The translations under genes and the position numbers were made by a program. A stretch of 64,000 bases of DNA from Planctomycetota bacterium. Its GTDB lineage: Bacteria > Planctomycetota > Planctomycetia > Pirellulales > Pirellulaceae. The notes below the pieces were generated by a model. The model was not told the DNA's origin, made no database searches, and worked only from the letters and a program-made list of their open reading frames with translations. Below, one piece after another: positions 8,080 to 18,500 of the stretch (position 1 is the stretch's first letter; each line of letters opens with the position of its first letter). Location: contig JAPLNL010000119.1 in assembly GCA_026692905.1 (NCBI GenBank), positions 124,001 through 188,000 on the forward strand, written 5' to 3'.

Positions 8080-10068
8080 GTGAATCTGCTATACGCCGGC
8101 ACCATGACATTAGGGATGGGTGCGATTCTTTCAATCGTATTGCCGGTCAATCGATTCCGAGTTGGAGTCAATCTTGTTGCCCAATTTTTGGCCTGCGCGT
8201 TCGTTTTGACTGCCGTGTTGCCCGTTTTGTTCGGTGGCGAAGTACTTGTTTCAACGTTGGCTTGGTCCTATCCAGTTGAACAAATTGATTTTGAAATCAA
8301 TTCGGTGAGTGCCTTCTTCTTGGCGTTCTCGCTGCCAATGACTTTTTTGGGATCGATTTACGCGGTGGGTTACATGAAGAACGACATTGCGAGCAAGCGG
8401 CATGTTGGGGTTCATTTTGCATTGCTTGCGATGGTCCAAATTTCTTACTTGATCATTTACTCGGTTCAGAATTCCTTTGCCTTCCTTGTGGGTTGGGAGA
8501 TCGCGGCATTGTCCGCTTGGTTGCTTGTGATCTGGGATCACCGTAATCAGAAGATCCGGTTTGCCGGATTCAATTATTTGATTTCAACCCACTTAAGCTT
8601 GCTCTTCTTGGTGTCCGCTTTCACGGTGGTACATGGAGTGACGAATAGTTTCCAGTTTGCGGATTTCGTTCCGTTTTTCCAAAAACCGAGCATTCAGCGG
8701 AGTATCGCATTTGTGTTGTTTTTGACATCGTTTGGTCTGAAATCGGCATTCTTTCCGTTTCACACTTGGTTACCGCGAGCCCACTCAGCTGCTCCAGCTC
8801 ACGTTTCGGCGCTTATGTCGGGAGTGATTCACAAAGCGGGATTATTCGGAATTGTTAAAGTCATTTTGATGATGGGTGAGCCCGAGTTGTGGATGGGCTG
8901 GACCTTGCTTGCTGTATCCTCCATTTCTGCCTTTATGGGAATTCTTTATACATTGGTGCAACGTGACATCAAACGACTGCTTGGGTATTCGTCCACGGAA
9001 AATGTCGGCATTGTCGGGATAGGCTTTGGCCTTGGGTGCTTAGGCTTGACTCTTCATCAGCCGACGGTGGCTGCACTTGGTTTTGGTGGTGGGCTGTTGC
9101 ACATCCTCAATCACGCTTTGTTCAAGTGCTTGTTGTTCTATGGGGCTGGCTCTATCTATCGGTTTACGCACACCATCGACTTGGAGAAAATGGGCGGGCT
9201 CTTGAAAGTGATGAAATGGACAGGGCCGTTGTTTCTACTGGGGTCGCTTGCTAGCGCTGCATTGCCGCCGTTCAATGCGTTCATCAGCGAGTTTCTTATC
9301 TATGCTGGTCTGCTTCAGTCGGCACCGGAGTTGAAGATTGGGCAAATGGCGTTGCCATTGTTCGCTGCACTTTTGGCGTTTGTTGGTGGGCTGTCAGCAA
9401 TGTCGATCACGAGAGCCTTTGGCTTGATGTTCTTGGGGGTACCGAGAGCCCCTGAGTTCGCAGGCGATCATTCTAAGGAAAACATCTGGATGATTTTCCC
9501 GATGGTTCTCCATCTGATTGGAATTGTGATTGTTGGATTAGTTCCTATGCTGGCGCTACGATTGGTGCAGGCTCCAGCCGGCATGATGCTCGGCGACAAA
9601 AACATTACTACCGAAAAATGGTTGGGACTGATGCCTGCTTCGATGCTGCAGTCGGTCACGTTCGTGGTGCTAACTTTTGTTGCTGTCTTGGCGGTCCTTT
9701 TGGTTGCTCGATTTATGCTTCTGCCCAAGAGCAACCGACGCCATGTTACCTGGGGCTGTGGCTACACGTTGCCCAACGCTCGAATGCAATACAGCGGCTC
9801 GTCCTTTTCGTTTCCGATGGTAGCTGTATTTCGCGACATTTTGAAATTCTGGATCAAAGAGGACCTGCCGAATGGTGTGTTCCCCAAGGATGGCAGTTAC
9901 AGCACCAATTGCGTCGATTCGGTCGAGCAATCCACATTTCAGTTTCTGAACCGTGGTGAACTTATCATTCACAAGGGGTTGTCAAGGATTCCTGAATCCA
10001 TGGGATTCTCGTTCGGTATCGGCTTCGTCGGCCTAATCGTCCTGGTCGCGCTGGTGCTGTGCAAGTAA
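8080..10068 (+). CDS. HyfB/NuoL-like proton-translocating subunit of an Ehr-type complex
   Basis: About 662 residues with some 16 membrane segments. The antiporter-core motif GLKSAFFPFHTWLPRAHSAA followed by PAHVSALMSGVIHKAGLFG is typical of hydrogenase-4 subunit B and Mrp/NuoL proteins. VGWEIAALSAW carries the conserved TM5 Glu. A GTG start at 8080 is chosen because of the purine-rich ribosome site 9 bases upstream; the frame is open to a TTG at 8050. It opens a plus-strand operon in the order B-C-E-F-G-I of hydrogenase-4 components. The family role is to pump ions across the inner membrane, driven by electron transfer in the peripheral arm encoded downstream. Confidence 0.85.
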   Translation: MNLLYAGTMTLGMGAILSIVLPVNRFRVGVNLVAQFLACAFVLTAVLPVLFGGEVLVSTLAWSYPVEQIDFEINSVSAFFLAFSLPMTFLGSIYAVGYMKNDIASKRHVGVHFALLAMVQISYLIIYSVQNSFAFLVGWEIAALSAWLLVIWDHRNQKIRFAGFNYLISTHLSLLFLVSAFTVVHGVTNSFQFADFVPFFQKPSIQRSIAFVLFLTSFGLKSAFFPFHTWLPRAHSAAPAHVSALMSGVIHKAGLFGIVKVILMMGEPELWMGWTLLAVSSISAFMGILYTLVQRDIKRLLGYSSTENVGIVGIGFGLGCLGLTLHQPTVAALGFGGGLLHILNHALFKCLLFYGAGSIYRFTHTIDLEKMGGLLKVMKWTGPLFLLGSLASAALPPFNAFISEFLIYAGLLQSAPELKIGQMALPLFAALLAFVGGLSAMSITRAFGLMFLGVPRAPEFAGDHSKENIWMIFPMVLHLIGIVIVGLVPMLALRLVQAPAGMMLGDKNITTEKWLGLMPASMLQSVTFVVLTFVAVLAVLLVARFMLLPKSNRRHVTWGCGYTLPNARMQYSGSSFSFPMVAVFRDILKFWIKEDLPNGVFPKDGSYSTNCVDSVEQSTFQFLNRGELIIHKGLSRIPESMGFSFGIGFVGLIVLVALVLCK

Positions 10069-10127
10069 TCGCCCAAAACTTCTGACACCTTCAAGTAGTT
10101 CCAAGCGTCAATTGAGAGTAACTCTCC

Positions 10128-11057
10128 ATGAATATAGTTCTGATTCTTTTCCAGCTAGCGATCATCCTGGCAGGTCCGATTTACATGATTGGAATCATCA
10201 ATCGTGTCAAGTCATTGTGGGCTGGTCGACGCGGTCCGCGCTTGAATCAAAGCTGGTTTGATTTGTTGCGTCTGCTCCGGAAAACACCTGTGTACAGTGT
10301 GGTCACGAGCTGGATTTTCCCTTTGGCTCCGATTGTGATTTTGGCTTCTACTATCACGGCTTCGCTGTTTGTGCCGCTGGTTCCAGGCTTCGCGCCGTAT
10401 TCGTTTACAGGTGACTTTGTCGCTTTTCTCTACTTGCTTGGCCTTGGCAAAGTTTTTCTGATGTTAGGGGCTTTGGATACCGGAAGCGCGTTCGAGGGAA
10501 TGGGCGCGAGTCGAGAAGCGACGTACGCGGCGCTAGCAGAGCCAGTAATCATGCTGACATTGGGGACGCTAATTCTCGCTAGCGGCCACATGAGTTTCAG
10601 CGACCTGGTGATTCCTCAAACCGATGCGGTGACCTCGGTTTTGATTCGAATTGCGTTGGCTGCAGTCATGTTTATTGTGCTGTTGATCGAGACGAGTCGA
10701 GTTCCCGCGGACGACCCAACGACGCACTTGGAATTGACGATGGTGCACGAAGTCATGATTCTGGACCATAGCGGCCCTGAGTTGGCCATCGTTCAATATG
10801 CTGCCGGCATTAAAATGGTTTTGCTCGCAGGGCTCATTTCTGCGTTGTTGAACCCGTTTTCATTAGAGCACTTGCCTGTCTTGGCAATGGTCGTTTCCGT
10901 AACGCTGATAGCGTTGGTCGCGGTGCTGGTTGGACTGACTGAGTCGCTGACCGCAAGACTTCGCTTTCGAGCGATTCCGCTATTCACGTTCGCCGCCTTT
11001 TTGATCTCTATGATCTGCTTGGTTCTTGTTCACTCCAGTCAAGGGACCGTCCAATGA
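10128..11057 (+). CDS. HyfC/NuoH-like membrane anchor subunit
   Basis: A 309-residue polytopic protein of the complex I subunit 1 family (HycD/HyfC/NuoH). It has the conserved charged cytoplasmic loops: GRRGPRLNQSWFDLLRLLRK near the N-terminus and IETSRVPADDPTTHLELTMVHE-type sequence in the middle, which in complex I line the quinone cavity and link it to the first proton channel. In the Ehr complex it should connect the peripheral electron-transfer arm to the membrane arm. Its stop overlaps the next start by four bases (ATGA), which indicates translational coupling. Confidence 0.88.
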   Translation: MNIVLILFQLAIILAGPIYMIGIINRVKSLWAGRRGPRLNQSWFDLLRLLRKTPVYSVVTSWIFPLAPIVILASTITASLFVPLVPGFAPYSFTGDFVAFLYLLGLGKVFLMLGALDTGSAFEGMGASREATYAALAEPVIMLTLGTLILASGHMSFSDLVIPQTDAVTSVLIRIALAAVMFIVLLIETSRVPADDPTTHLELTMVHEVMILDHSGPELAIVQYAAGIKMVLLAGLISALLNPFSLEHLPVLAMVVSVTLIALVAVLVGLTESLTARLRFRAIPLFTFAAFLISMICLVLVHSSQGTVQ

Positions 11058-11674
11058 CGAACCTCTTTATTTTGTTCGTGGCTGCTTTTTTGCTGCCGCT
11101 GATGTTTCACTCCTGGCGTGTTGCCGTCTTTGGACTTGGCGTGCAAGGGTTCGTGCTTGGACTTATTTTGCTTGCAACGCATGAGTGGTCACTGATGCTC
11201 TTTGTTGAGGCAGGGAATTTGTTTATCGTTCGGGCCGTTGTCGTCCCGTGGTTGTTGTTTCGAAGTATGGGGGACGTCCAATTGGAGCCGTCCTTTTCTT
11301 TGATCAAGAAAAGTTTTTCTCAATGGCTGTTGGCCTTCATCATTATTTTGACGGGCTCGATTTTCGGCCGATTTATGTCACCCGATGACTCCATTCAAGC
11401 GTTCCAGGTTGGTACAGCAGCTATTGCGATTTTGACTGGTTTTTTGATTCTCGCCAATCAACGCCACGTTATCGGTCAAGTCGTCGGAGTGATTACGTTC
11501 GAAGGAGGACTAACTTTGGTCGAATTGCTCTCCAAGCATGCGATTCCGCTGGAAGTCTATACCGGAATTTCCATCGTGTTCATTTTGTTGGTTTTGACGC
11601 TAGTCGATTTCATTAACAAATTCAAAATCACATCTCGCGAAGATGATTTGCTCGAAGACGGAATCGTTTTATGA
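11054..11674 (+). CDS. HyfE-like small membrane subunit
   Basis: A 206-residue protein with about six membrane spans, matching the size and position of hydrogenase-4 component E, which corresponds to a fusion of NuoK- and NuoJ-like modules. It begins within an ATGA overlap with the HyfC-like gene and ends in an ATGA overlap with the HyfF-like gene, so the three are translationally coupled. It is probably structural and part of a proton path between the B/F antiporter modules. The assignment relies on size, hydropathy and gene order more than on a catalytic motif. Confidence 0.75.
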   Translation: MTNLFILFVAAFLLPLMFHSWRVAVFGLGVQGFVLGLILLATHEWSLMLFVEAGNLFIVRAVVVPWLLFRSMGDVQLEPSFSLIKKSFSQWLLAFIIILTGSIFGRFMSPDDSIQAFQVGTAAIAILTGFLILANQRHVIGQVVGVITFEGGLTLVELLSKHAIPLEVYTGISIVFILLVLTLVDFINKFKITSREDDLLEDGIVL

Positions 11675-13119
11675 TCGTAGTGATTTGTGGTCTCGTTCCG
11701 CTCGTCGGAGCTCTGCTTGTTTTGCTGCCTTCTTTCAAGGGACGCAATGCATGTCGATTGTTGGTCTTAGTTGGACTCGTCAATTTGGTTCTTACAGGGA
11801 TTGCCGCGATTGGAAGGACTCGAGGCGAATCTGAGTTTTTCCTGTCTCGCTATTTCGTTTTAGATGCGACCTCGTTGTTGTTTCTATCCGTTATCTCGAT
11901 GGTATTCTTCGGCATCACGATTTATATCTACCATAGAATCACAGCGGGACTAATGCCTGAAGCATTCGAAGGATTCATGTCACGTGTTATGGCGTTTGCG
12001 TCAGTCTCGGTGTTTTCCGTGCTTAGCAATCACCTGATCGTCATGTGGGCGTTCCTTGAGTTGGGAACGCTTGCGATTGCACCGCTTATCGGGTACGCGC
12101 GAGGTAAAGAAGGTCTCGCTGCTGCCTGGAAATACTTGCTCTTTTCAATAGTAGGCCTTGGCTTTAATTTCCTAGGGTTGATGTGTATCTGCAGAGCGGT
12201 TGGTGGGACTCACGATGAGCACTCCGTTTCTCTGTTCATCGATACGCTCACTAATATTACATCACTCGGTGAAACAATGTGGTGGGAGCTGGGGCTGGCA
12301 TTTATGGTCTTTGGCCTTGGCACCAAGCTGGGGCTTGCCCCGATGTACGCTTGGTTGCCGGACGCGTACGACAATGCTCCACCGTCGATTACCGCCTTGC
12401 TCTCGGCTGTTCAGTTCAACTGCGTGGTCCTGTGTTTGTTCCGCGAGATCGCGATTTTCAAGTCTTTTGACCCGACACTCGTCAGTGAAGAGCTTATCGT
12501 TATGGGTGTGCTATCGTTGGTCGTCGCTGCGATGAACATCGTCACTACGGACAACTACAAGCGGCTCATTGCCTACGCATCCTTGAACCATGCCGGTACG
12601 ATTGCGATTGGGTTGGGCGTTGGGAAGACAGCGGCCTACGGAGTTGTTCTTTACGTGGTTAGCAACGCTTTCGTTAAGGCACTTTTGTTTTTGACCTGCG
12701 GTAACATCAAGGCTCACTTCGGCACCAAGAAAATTTCGGCCTTGCGCGGCATCATTCGCGAAATGCCTTTTAGCGGACTCGCGTTTATGCTTGGGGTTTT
12801 CGCTTTACTCGGGTTCGCGCCCTTTGGTAGCTTTCTTGGCGAAGTCTTGATGTTGAGCTCGATGATCGAGGGCTGGTACATTCTCTTGTTCTTTCTCATT
12901 TGCATAATTCTGACGGTCGTCTTGGTTGCGAGCGGTCGGGCTCTATTCCCAATCATCTGGGGGGACACGACAGATGAAGCGTCGAAGAAATCCGAACCCT
13001 GGTTGTCGAATGTGCCGAGCATACTTTTCATCGCTGTGCTTGTATCACTTGGGATCTTTACACCGGAACCGGTAACGGCACTTCTCCAAGAAGTTGCCAC
13101 CGCCCTGAGTGGTCGATAA
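11671..13119 (+). CDS. HyfF/NuoN-like proton-translocating subunit
   Basis: A 482-residue antiporter-family membrane protein. WAFLELGTLAIAPLIGYARG carries the conserved TM5 Glu, and GTKLGLAPMYAWLPDAYDNA followed by PPSITALLSAVQFN matches the conserved TM7-TM8 region with Lys and TWLPDA-like sequence. The GFAPFGSFLGEVLML segment carries the late Glu. It is the second ion-pumping module of the complex, equivalent to HyfF. Coupled by ATGA to the upstream gene; a 46-base gap follows before the large catalytic-type subunit. Confidence 0.85.
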   Translation: MIVVICGLVPLVGALLVLLPSFKGRNACRLLVLVGLVNLVLTGIAAIGRTRGESEFFLSRYFVLDATSLLFLSVISMVFFGITIYIYHRITAGLMPEAFEGFMSRVMAFASVSVFSVLSNHLIVMWAFLELGTLAIAPLIGYARGKEGLAAAWKYLLFSIVGLGFNFLGLMCICRAVGGTHDEHSVSLFIDTLTNITSLGETMWWELGLAFMVFGLGTKLGLAPMYAWLPDAYDNAPPSITALLSAVQFNCVVLCLFREIAIFKSFDPTLVSEELIVMGVLSLVVAAMNIVTTDNYKRLIAYASLNHAGTIAIGLGVGKTAAYGVVLYVVSNAFVKALLFLTCGNIKAHFGTKKISALRGIIREMPFSGLAFMLGVFALLGFAPFGSFLGEVLMLSSMIEGWYILLFFLICIILTVVLVASGRALFPIIWGDTTDEASKKSEPWLSNVPSILFIAVLVSLGIFTPEPVTALLQEVATALSGR

Positions 13120-13165
13120 CCTACGCGCGCCTTGTGGAAAACTGAACTAAACTGGAAATTGATCG

Positions 13166-14644
13166 ATGTCCATAACCAACGTACTACTTGCGAACAAAAG
13201 CGACCTCGAAACGCTTAGTTACGACGCTTTTCGAACGCGAATCAAAAGCGATACCGTCGCAGGCAATCGCTTGGTCAGCTTTTTCGCAACTCCATCACCG
13301 TCGGCTCCCGACCAAGTTGGTGAGTTGCATTGCGTTAGTATCAAATCAGGGCGACTTTGCCACTTTCGTTCGATTTGGTCAAGCGGGGTCAAGTATCAGC
13401 AGCTAACCTCCGAAGTTCACGCGATCCATTGCTTTGAACGCGAGGTGCACGAACAGTTCGGACTCGAAATGCCAGGACACCCTTGGCTCAAGCCGATTCG
13501 ATTCGAAGGCAAAGCGTTGAAACGGATGAATGATTATCCGTTCTACAAACTCGAAGGGAAGGAAGTGCATGAAGTCGGCGTTGGACCGATCCATGCCGGA
13601 GTGATCGAGCCTGGGCACTTTCGATTTATGTGCTTTGGGGAGACCGTCGAGCATTTGGAAATCCATTTAGGGTACCAGCACCGAGGGGTTGAGGCGATGT
13701 TGCCGAAGACTTCGCTGCGCAAAATCTCTCCGCTCATCGAGAGTATTGCGGGGGATACGGCGGTGGGGTACGCGCTTGGATTCTGTCGGGCTATGGAAGC
13801 CTTGTGCGGGTTGACTGTTGCAGATGAAGTCGAATCGATTCGCGGTATTGCCAGTGAGCTGGAGCGAATTGCTATGCATTTAGTGGGTTTAGGTGGATTA
13901 GCAACCGACGTCGCTTTCTTGCCGGGTAGTTCTACTTACGGCCGAATTCGAACAGCCATCATCAACTTGTCGATGCGATTGTGCGGTAGCCGATTCGGAC
14001 GAAGCTGGTTCCGGCCCGGCGAATTGCGTTTCCCTTTCTTGCAGTCACATCGCGACGATATCCGAAAAACGCTTGGTCAGGTCCAAAAAGACATTAGCAT
14101 CATCAACAAACTGTTCCAAGAATCCAAGACGGTTCAGCATCGTTTGAAAACAACTGGGGCTGTCCCCGCAAAACTTGCGGAGGAGATCGGGTTGGTCGGA
14201 ATGGCGGCACGTGCCTCCCACCTGAATCGTGACTTACGAACGGAGCTTAAGAGCGGCGTTTACGCCAAGTTTCCAATCGATCTGATCACGGAACCCGATG
14301 GCGACTGCTGGTCGCGTGGAATGGTTCGGCTACGAGAGATCGACGTCTCGATTGAATGGATACTTAAGGTATGTGAGTCTCTTGGTGATGTGGAAGCTGG
14401 TTCACGAGTTGATTATTCGCCACGACCGAATTCCCGTGTCGTTTCTGTGGAGGAAGGTTGGCGCGGCGAAGTGTTCCATTATCTTGAAACCGGAGACATG
14501 GGCCAATTGACACGATACAAAGTACAAGATCCATCGATTCGTAATTGGTTTGGATTAGCACAAGCGGTCAAGAGCAATGCCATCTATGACTTTCCAATTT
14601 GCAACAAGAGTTTCGACCTCTCCTATTGCGGTAACGACCTCTAA
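13166..14644 (+). CDS. HyfG/NuoCD-like large subunit lacking NiFe-site cysteines
   Basis: A 492-residue fusion of a NuoC-like 30-kDa domain (about 1-130; EREVHEQFGLEMPGHPWLKP at 91-110) and a 49-kDa/NiFe-hydrogenase large-subunit domain (PIHAGVIEPGHFRF at 141-154, LGYQHRGVEAML at 168-179). In true group 4 hydrogenases an R.CG.C motif follows; here that place reads KISPLIESIAGD (186-197) with no cysteine. The C-terminal CxxC is also replaced (FPICNKSFDLSYCGNDL). Nickel binding is therefore excluded. This matches the described 'energy-converting hydrogenase related' (Ehr) group, whose electron donor and acceptor are unsettled. It should sit in the peripheral arm next to the NuoB-like protein encoded next. 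Confidence 0.88.
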   Translation: MSITNVLLANKSDLETLSYDAFRTRIKSDTVAGNRLVSFFATPSPSAPDQVGELHCVSIKSGRLCHFRSIWSSGVKYQQLTSEVHAIHCFEREVHEQFGLEMPGHPWLKPIRFEGKALKRMNDYPFYKLEGKEVHEVGVGPIHAGVIEPGHFRFMCFGETVEHLEIHLGYQHRGVEAMLPKTSLRKISPLIESIAGDTAVGYALGFCRAMEALCGLTVADEVESIRGIASELERIAMHLVGLGGLATDVAFLPGSSTYGRIRTAIINLSMRLCGSRFGRSWFRPGELRFPFLQSHRDDIRKTLGQVQKDISIINKLFQESKTVQHRLKTTGAVPAKLAEEIGLVGMAARASHLNRDLRTELKSGVYAKFPIDLITEPDGDCWSRGMVRLREIDVSIEWILKVCESLGDVEAGSRVDYSPRPNSRVVSVEEGWRGEVFHYLETGDMGQLTRYKVQDPSIRNWFGLAQAVKSNAIYDFPICNKSFDLSYCGNDL

Positions 14645-14662
14645 AATCACAGTGAGTCCAAC

Positions 14663-15430
14663 ATGGATCTAATTTTCGACGCCTTTAAGGTACGTAAATC
14701 TCAGGGGAAACAATTTGTTCCTGACGTTCGCGCAGCGAATCCGGTGGGGTTTCGTGGCTTGCCCGTTATCAGCAACACACCATGCGGTTCTGGCTGCAAC
14801 AAGTGTGTCGAGGACTGCCCAACGAATGCGATTCAGTTGTCCCCATTTTCGTTGGACTTGGGGAAGTGCGTTTTTTGCGATGAATGCGCACGCGTTTGCC
14901 CAAGCCAGAAGGTGTCGTTTACCGCGGGGTACCGAATGGCGTCCAGAACTCCTGAAGGGCTTGTGATGCGCGAAGGGAGTAACTCGTTAGGGCCCGTCGA
15001 AGCGTCCGAGCAAATCAAGAAGTTGTTCGGCCGGTCGCTTAAACTGCGTTCGGTTTCGGCTGGTGGCTGCAACGGTTGCGAGTTGGAAGTCAACGCCATG
15101 GCGAATGTCAATTTTGATATGGGACGATATGGAATTGACATTGTCGCATCGCCGAGGCATTCGGACGGTTTGATTCTTAGCGGACCTATTTCAGCGAACA
15201 TGGCCGTAGCGCTCGAGCTGTGTTACGAAGGAATGCCCGATCCAAAATTCGTAATCGCCGTTGGCGCTTGTGCGATTTCGGGCGGAGTATTTGAGGAGTC
15301 GGTAGCGCTTGATCGTAGTTTCCTGGGCCGTTTCGCTCCCGAGCTCTACGTTGCCGGTTGCCCGCCACATCCGTTGTCCATCGTGAACGGGATCTTGGAT
15401 CTCATGGGGCATGCAGACGGTCGCTGGTAG
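14663..15430 (+). CDS. Ferredoxin-NuoB fusion (HyfH/HyfI-like) small subunit
   Basis: A 255-residue iron-sulfur protein. Residues 41-52 (C41, C45, C48, C52) and 69-79 (C69, C72, C75, C79, CVFCDECARVCP) form a two-[4Fe-4S] ferredoxin domain. From about 125 the protein is NuoB/hydrogenase small subunit-like, with all ligands of the proximal cluster: GGCNGCE (C136, C139), GAC (C203) and AGCPPHP (C233). The electron path therefore appears complete although the partner subunit lacks nickel ligands. In E. coli hyf the ferredoxin and small subunit are separate genes; the fusion is compact. It is last in the Ehr operon; the kinase gene follows after about 106 bases. Confidence 0.88.
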   Translation: MDLIFDAFKVRKSQGKQFVPDVRAANPVGFRGLPVISNTPCGSGCNKCVEDCPTNAIQLSPFSLDLGKCVFCDECARVCPSQKVSFTAGYRMASRTPEGLVMREGSNSLGPVEASEQIKKLFGRSLKLRSVSAGGCNGCELEVNAMANVNFDMGRYGIDIVASPRHSDGLILSGPISANMAVALELCYEGMPDPKFVIAVGACAISGGVFEESVALDRSFLGRFAPELYVAGCPPHPLSIVNGILDLMGHADGRW

Positions 15431-15536
15431 GCAGGCCGGCCGTATTTCTTATTTGGCTAAAAGGTTGGGAATAATCCTAGAATTCCAAACTCAAACATCC
15501 CTTTCGTTGGGACGGGTTTGCGACGACAATATCGGG

Positions 15537-18500
15537 ATGGCAGAGCAAGAACCAACCCGCGAAACCCACGAAACCGATGACTTCCGAGACGAAGTCGATC
15601 CTTGGGACACGGTTTTATTGCCATTTGGGATAGAACAACCATCGCTTCAAATCGGCCGATATCGTCAGATCCGAAAGCTGGGTGAGGGGCAATTTGGGAT
15701 CGTTTGGTTAGGGTACGATGAACAACTGCAGCGTCCAGTTGCCATCAAAATCCTGAAGTCCATGCGAATCGACTCTAAGAGTTTCAGCGTCCCCCAAGTT
15801 TGTGGAGTGGAATGGCAGGAAGCGAGAAATGTCGCATTGCTAGATCATCCTAATATTGTGCCCGTATATGATGTCGGTACAACCCAGGAAGAGCAGGTCT
15901 ATATTGTCTCCAAGTTTATCGATGGAGAGACCCTCGAGGAATCGATGGCAAATCGACGATGGGGAATAACTGAGTCGTTGCGCTTTGTGCAAAGCATTGC
16001 CGAAGCACTTGCCCATGCACACGAAAATAGTTTAGTACATCGGGACATTAAGCCAGCAAACATCCTGATCGATAGTCGGAACGGCAAAGCGCATGTGACA
16101 GATTTTGGGCTGGCGTTTCGTAGTTTGAATGGTTCCATCTCCGCTGGCTTTGCGGGCACGCCAAACTACATGAGTCCGGAACAGGTGCGTGGGGTAATTG
16201 AGGAGATCGACGCTCGAAGCGATGTTTTCTCGTTGGGAGTTGTCTTGTACGAAATGCTCTCCCAACGACGACCATTTCGCGGTAATGAAAAGAGCAAGTT
16301 GTTTCAGCAAATTCTTTATTCCCATCCAACTTCCTTGAGAGATTTAGTCGAAGAGATTGATGATGGTGTTGTGGATATTTGCTCTCGCGCGCTTGAGAAG
16401 TCTCCGGAGAAAAGATTTGCGACTGCGACAGAATTTGCTCAATCTATTTCGAACTATCTCGTGCGCGTCGAGCACGCAAGCCAAAAGCCAAACAGTCTAA
16501 CTCCCGTAGTGCCTTTGGGGCTACTCGGCGAGTATCGGTTGATTGAACTCATCGGTGCCGGGGGATTGGGGGATGTTTACAAAGCAGAGCATCGCGTCAT
16601 GCAGCGGATGGTGGCGATCAAATTGCTCCACGAGAAACGCCATTTCCAATCGGAAATGTCGCAACGGTTTTTGCATGAGATTCGGTTGATTGCAAAGCTT
16701 TCGCATCCCAATATCGTAACTGCATTTGATGCAGGGCGAGAGTCTGACCGCGTGTTCATGGTTATGGAACTCGTCGACGGAGAATCACTGGCCGATCGAA
16801 TTGCGAGGTTGGGGCCGCTTTCGACAGCAGAGGCTATCAGCGTCTTGCGTCAAACAGCGATGGCCCTTGAATATGCTCATGCGAGGCAAATCATCCATCG
16901 AGACATCAAGCCAGGTAATCTCATGGTGGATACTCGTGGGGTTATCAAAGTTCTCGATTTTGGACTCGCAGTGCTCAATGAGAACCAAGGTGATCCCCAA
17001 AACGGAAGGTTTTCAGGCACGCCACAGTACATGGCGCCTGAGCAGAGCCTAGAAGCCGCAGCCATCGACCGTCGCACGGATCTGTATTCGCTTGGCGCGA
17101 CTTTGTATTCACTCCTGACGGGGCATCCTATGTACGACGGAGACCCGGCGTCTATCGCAATCGCGCACCAGCACCAGGAGATTCCGAATCTGTACGAGCA
17201 CCGACGAAGTATTGATCTGCGGGTCGATTCTATTTTCAAGCGACTGGTTGCCAAGTCTCCGAACGATCGATTTTCATCCGCCAGTGATCTGTTGCAAATC
17301 CTGGATGAATTGCGACTGCCTGAAATTCCGATCCGAAAGGTACCAGGTAGTATCTATCTTAAAGGGCTTTACAAAAGCCAGCCAACGAGCGTCCATGATA
17401 TCGTCCCGTCATCGGAGACGAAAACCAGTGTGATTGGGATCGATTTAGGTCTTGCCTCCTCAACCGTAGCTTGGTTTCATCCCGAACATGGTCCGCAACT
17501 GGTCGAACAGTCGGAAGGGCAGGGGCCTCAATTGAGAAACATGCTTTGGAGTATCAACGATCATGTAAAGGTAGGCGAATCGGCGTTGAAAGTCTGGCAA
17601 ACGCATCCAGCTGGAATTTTTCATAGTCTGCAAAGGTGGATTGGATTGCCCGTCGTAAAAAGACCGTTCGGCGGCAAGTCCGTGCCGCCGGAGGTACTCA
17701 TTGCTGCTCTCTTGCATCGCTTGCTTTCTAATGTGCGTCGAAAAGTACCTAGAGCGAGTCAGGCGGTTGTAACCGTTCCGAGTTGCTACGATCAGGCACA
17801 TCGCCGCGCCATCCAAGTCGCTTCGCAGATTGCAGGCATCGAAGTTCTACAATTGCTAGACAAGCCACTAGCGATCGTTTTGGCTTGGCTGGATACACTC
17901 GGTAAAGGTCTGGACAGGCAGCAAGTCGAAAATGGCAAAGTCCTCGTTGTTCACTTGGGAGGAACGGGGCTGGAAGCCAGCATCGTCGAGGTCCACGATC
18001 GGCTTGTTCAGTTAAAAGGGACGCACGGAGACTGGAAGAGTGGCTCTCAGCGATGGATTCGCGTGCTTTCTCAGTGCTTCGTTGACCAACTGCAGCGACT
18101 CACCGGTGCTGATATTCGGCAAGATTTGGCGGCAGCCACTCGATTGCAACGCACGGTCGAATTGGTCATCGATCGTTTGACAGTCAAGCCAAGCGTTGAA
18201 ATGCGATTTGAGTGGCGTGGTTCGGCAATTGTCGAGCGACTTACTCAAGAAAGAGTATTGGAAATGGCGCCAGCCATGCGTTCTGAAGTGAGTAACGCTA
18301 TCGCAGGCGCATGCGCGGCTGCTCGCATCCAAGTTGCGGAGGTAGAACACATTGTGCTGGCTGGAGTCATGATGCGACTAAAGCCGCTACAAAAAATAGT
18401 AGAAGCCTGCGTCCCGGGCGCGATCAGTCTCAGTTTGCTCGAGAAAAATGAGCTCGCTCGTGGTGCAGCCATTCAGGCATGTAACTTAACTAAGACGACA

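Noticed and set aside
8080-15430. Hydrogenase-4 / formate hydrogenlyase
   Set aside because: Gene order fits, but the large subunit lacks both CxxC nickel motifs, and no hydrogenase maturation or formate dehydrogenase gene is present.
8080-15430. Standard respiratory complex I (nuo) operon
   Set aside because: No NuoE/F/G, A, J or K as separate genes are present; the membrane subunits and fusions follow the hydrogenase-4 order instead.
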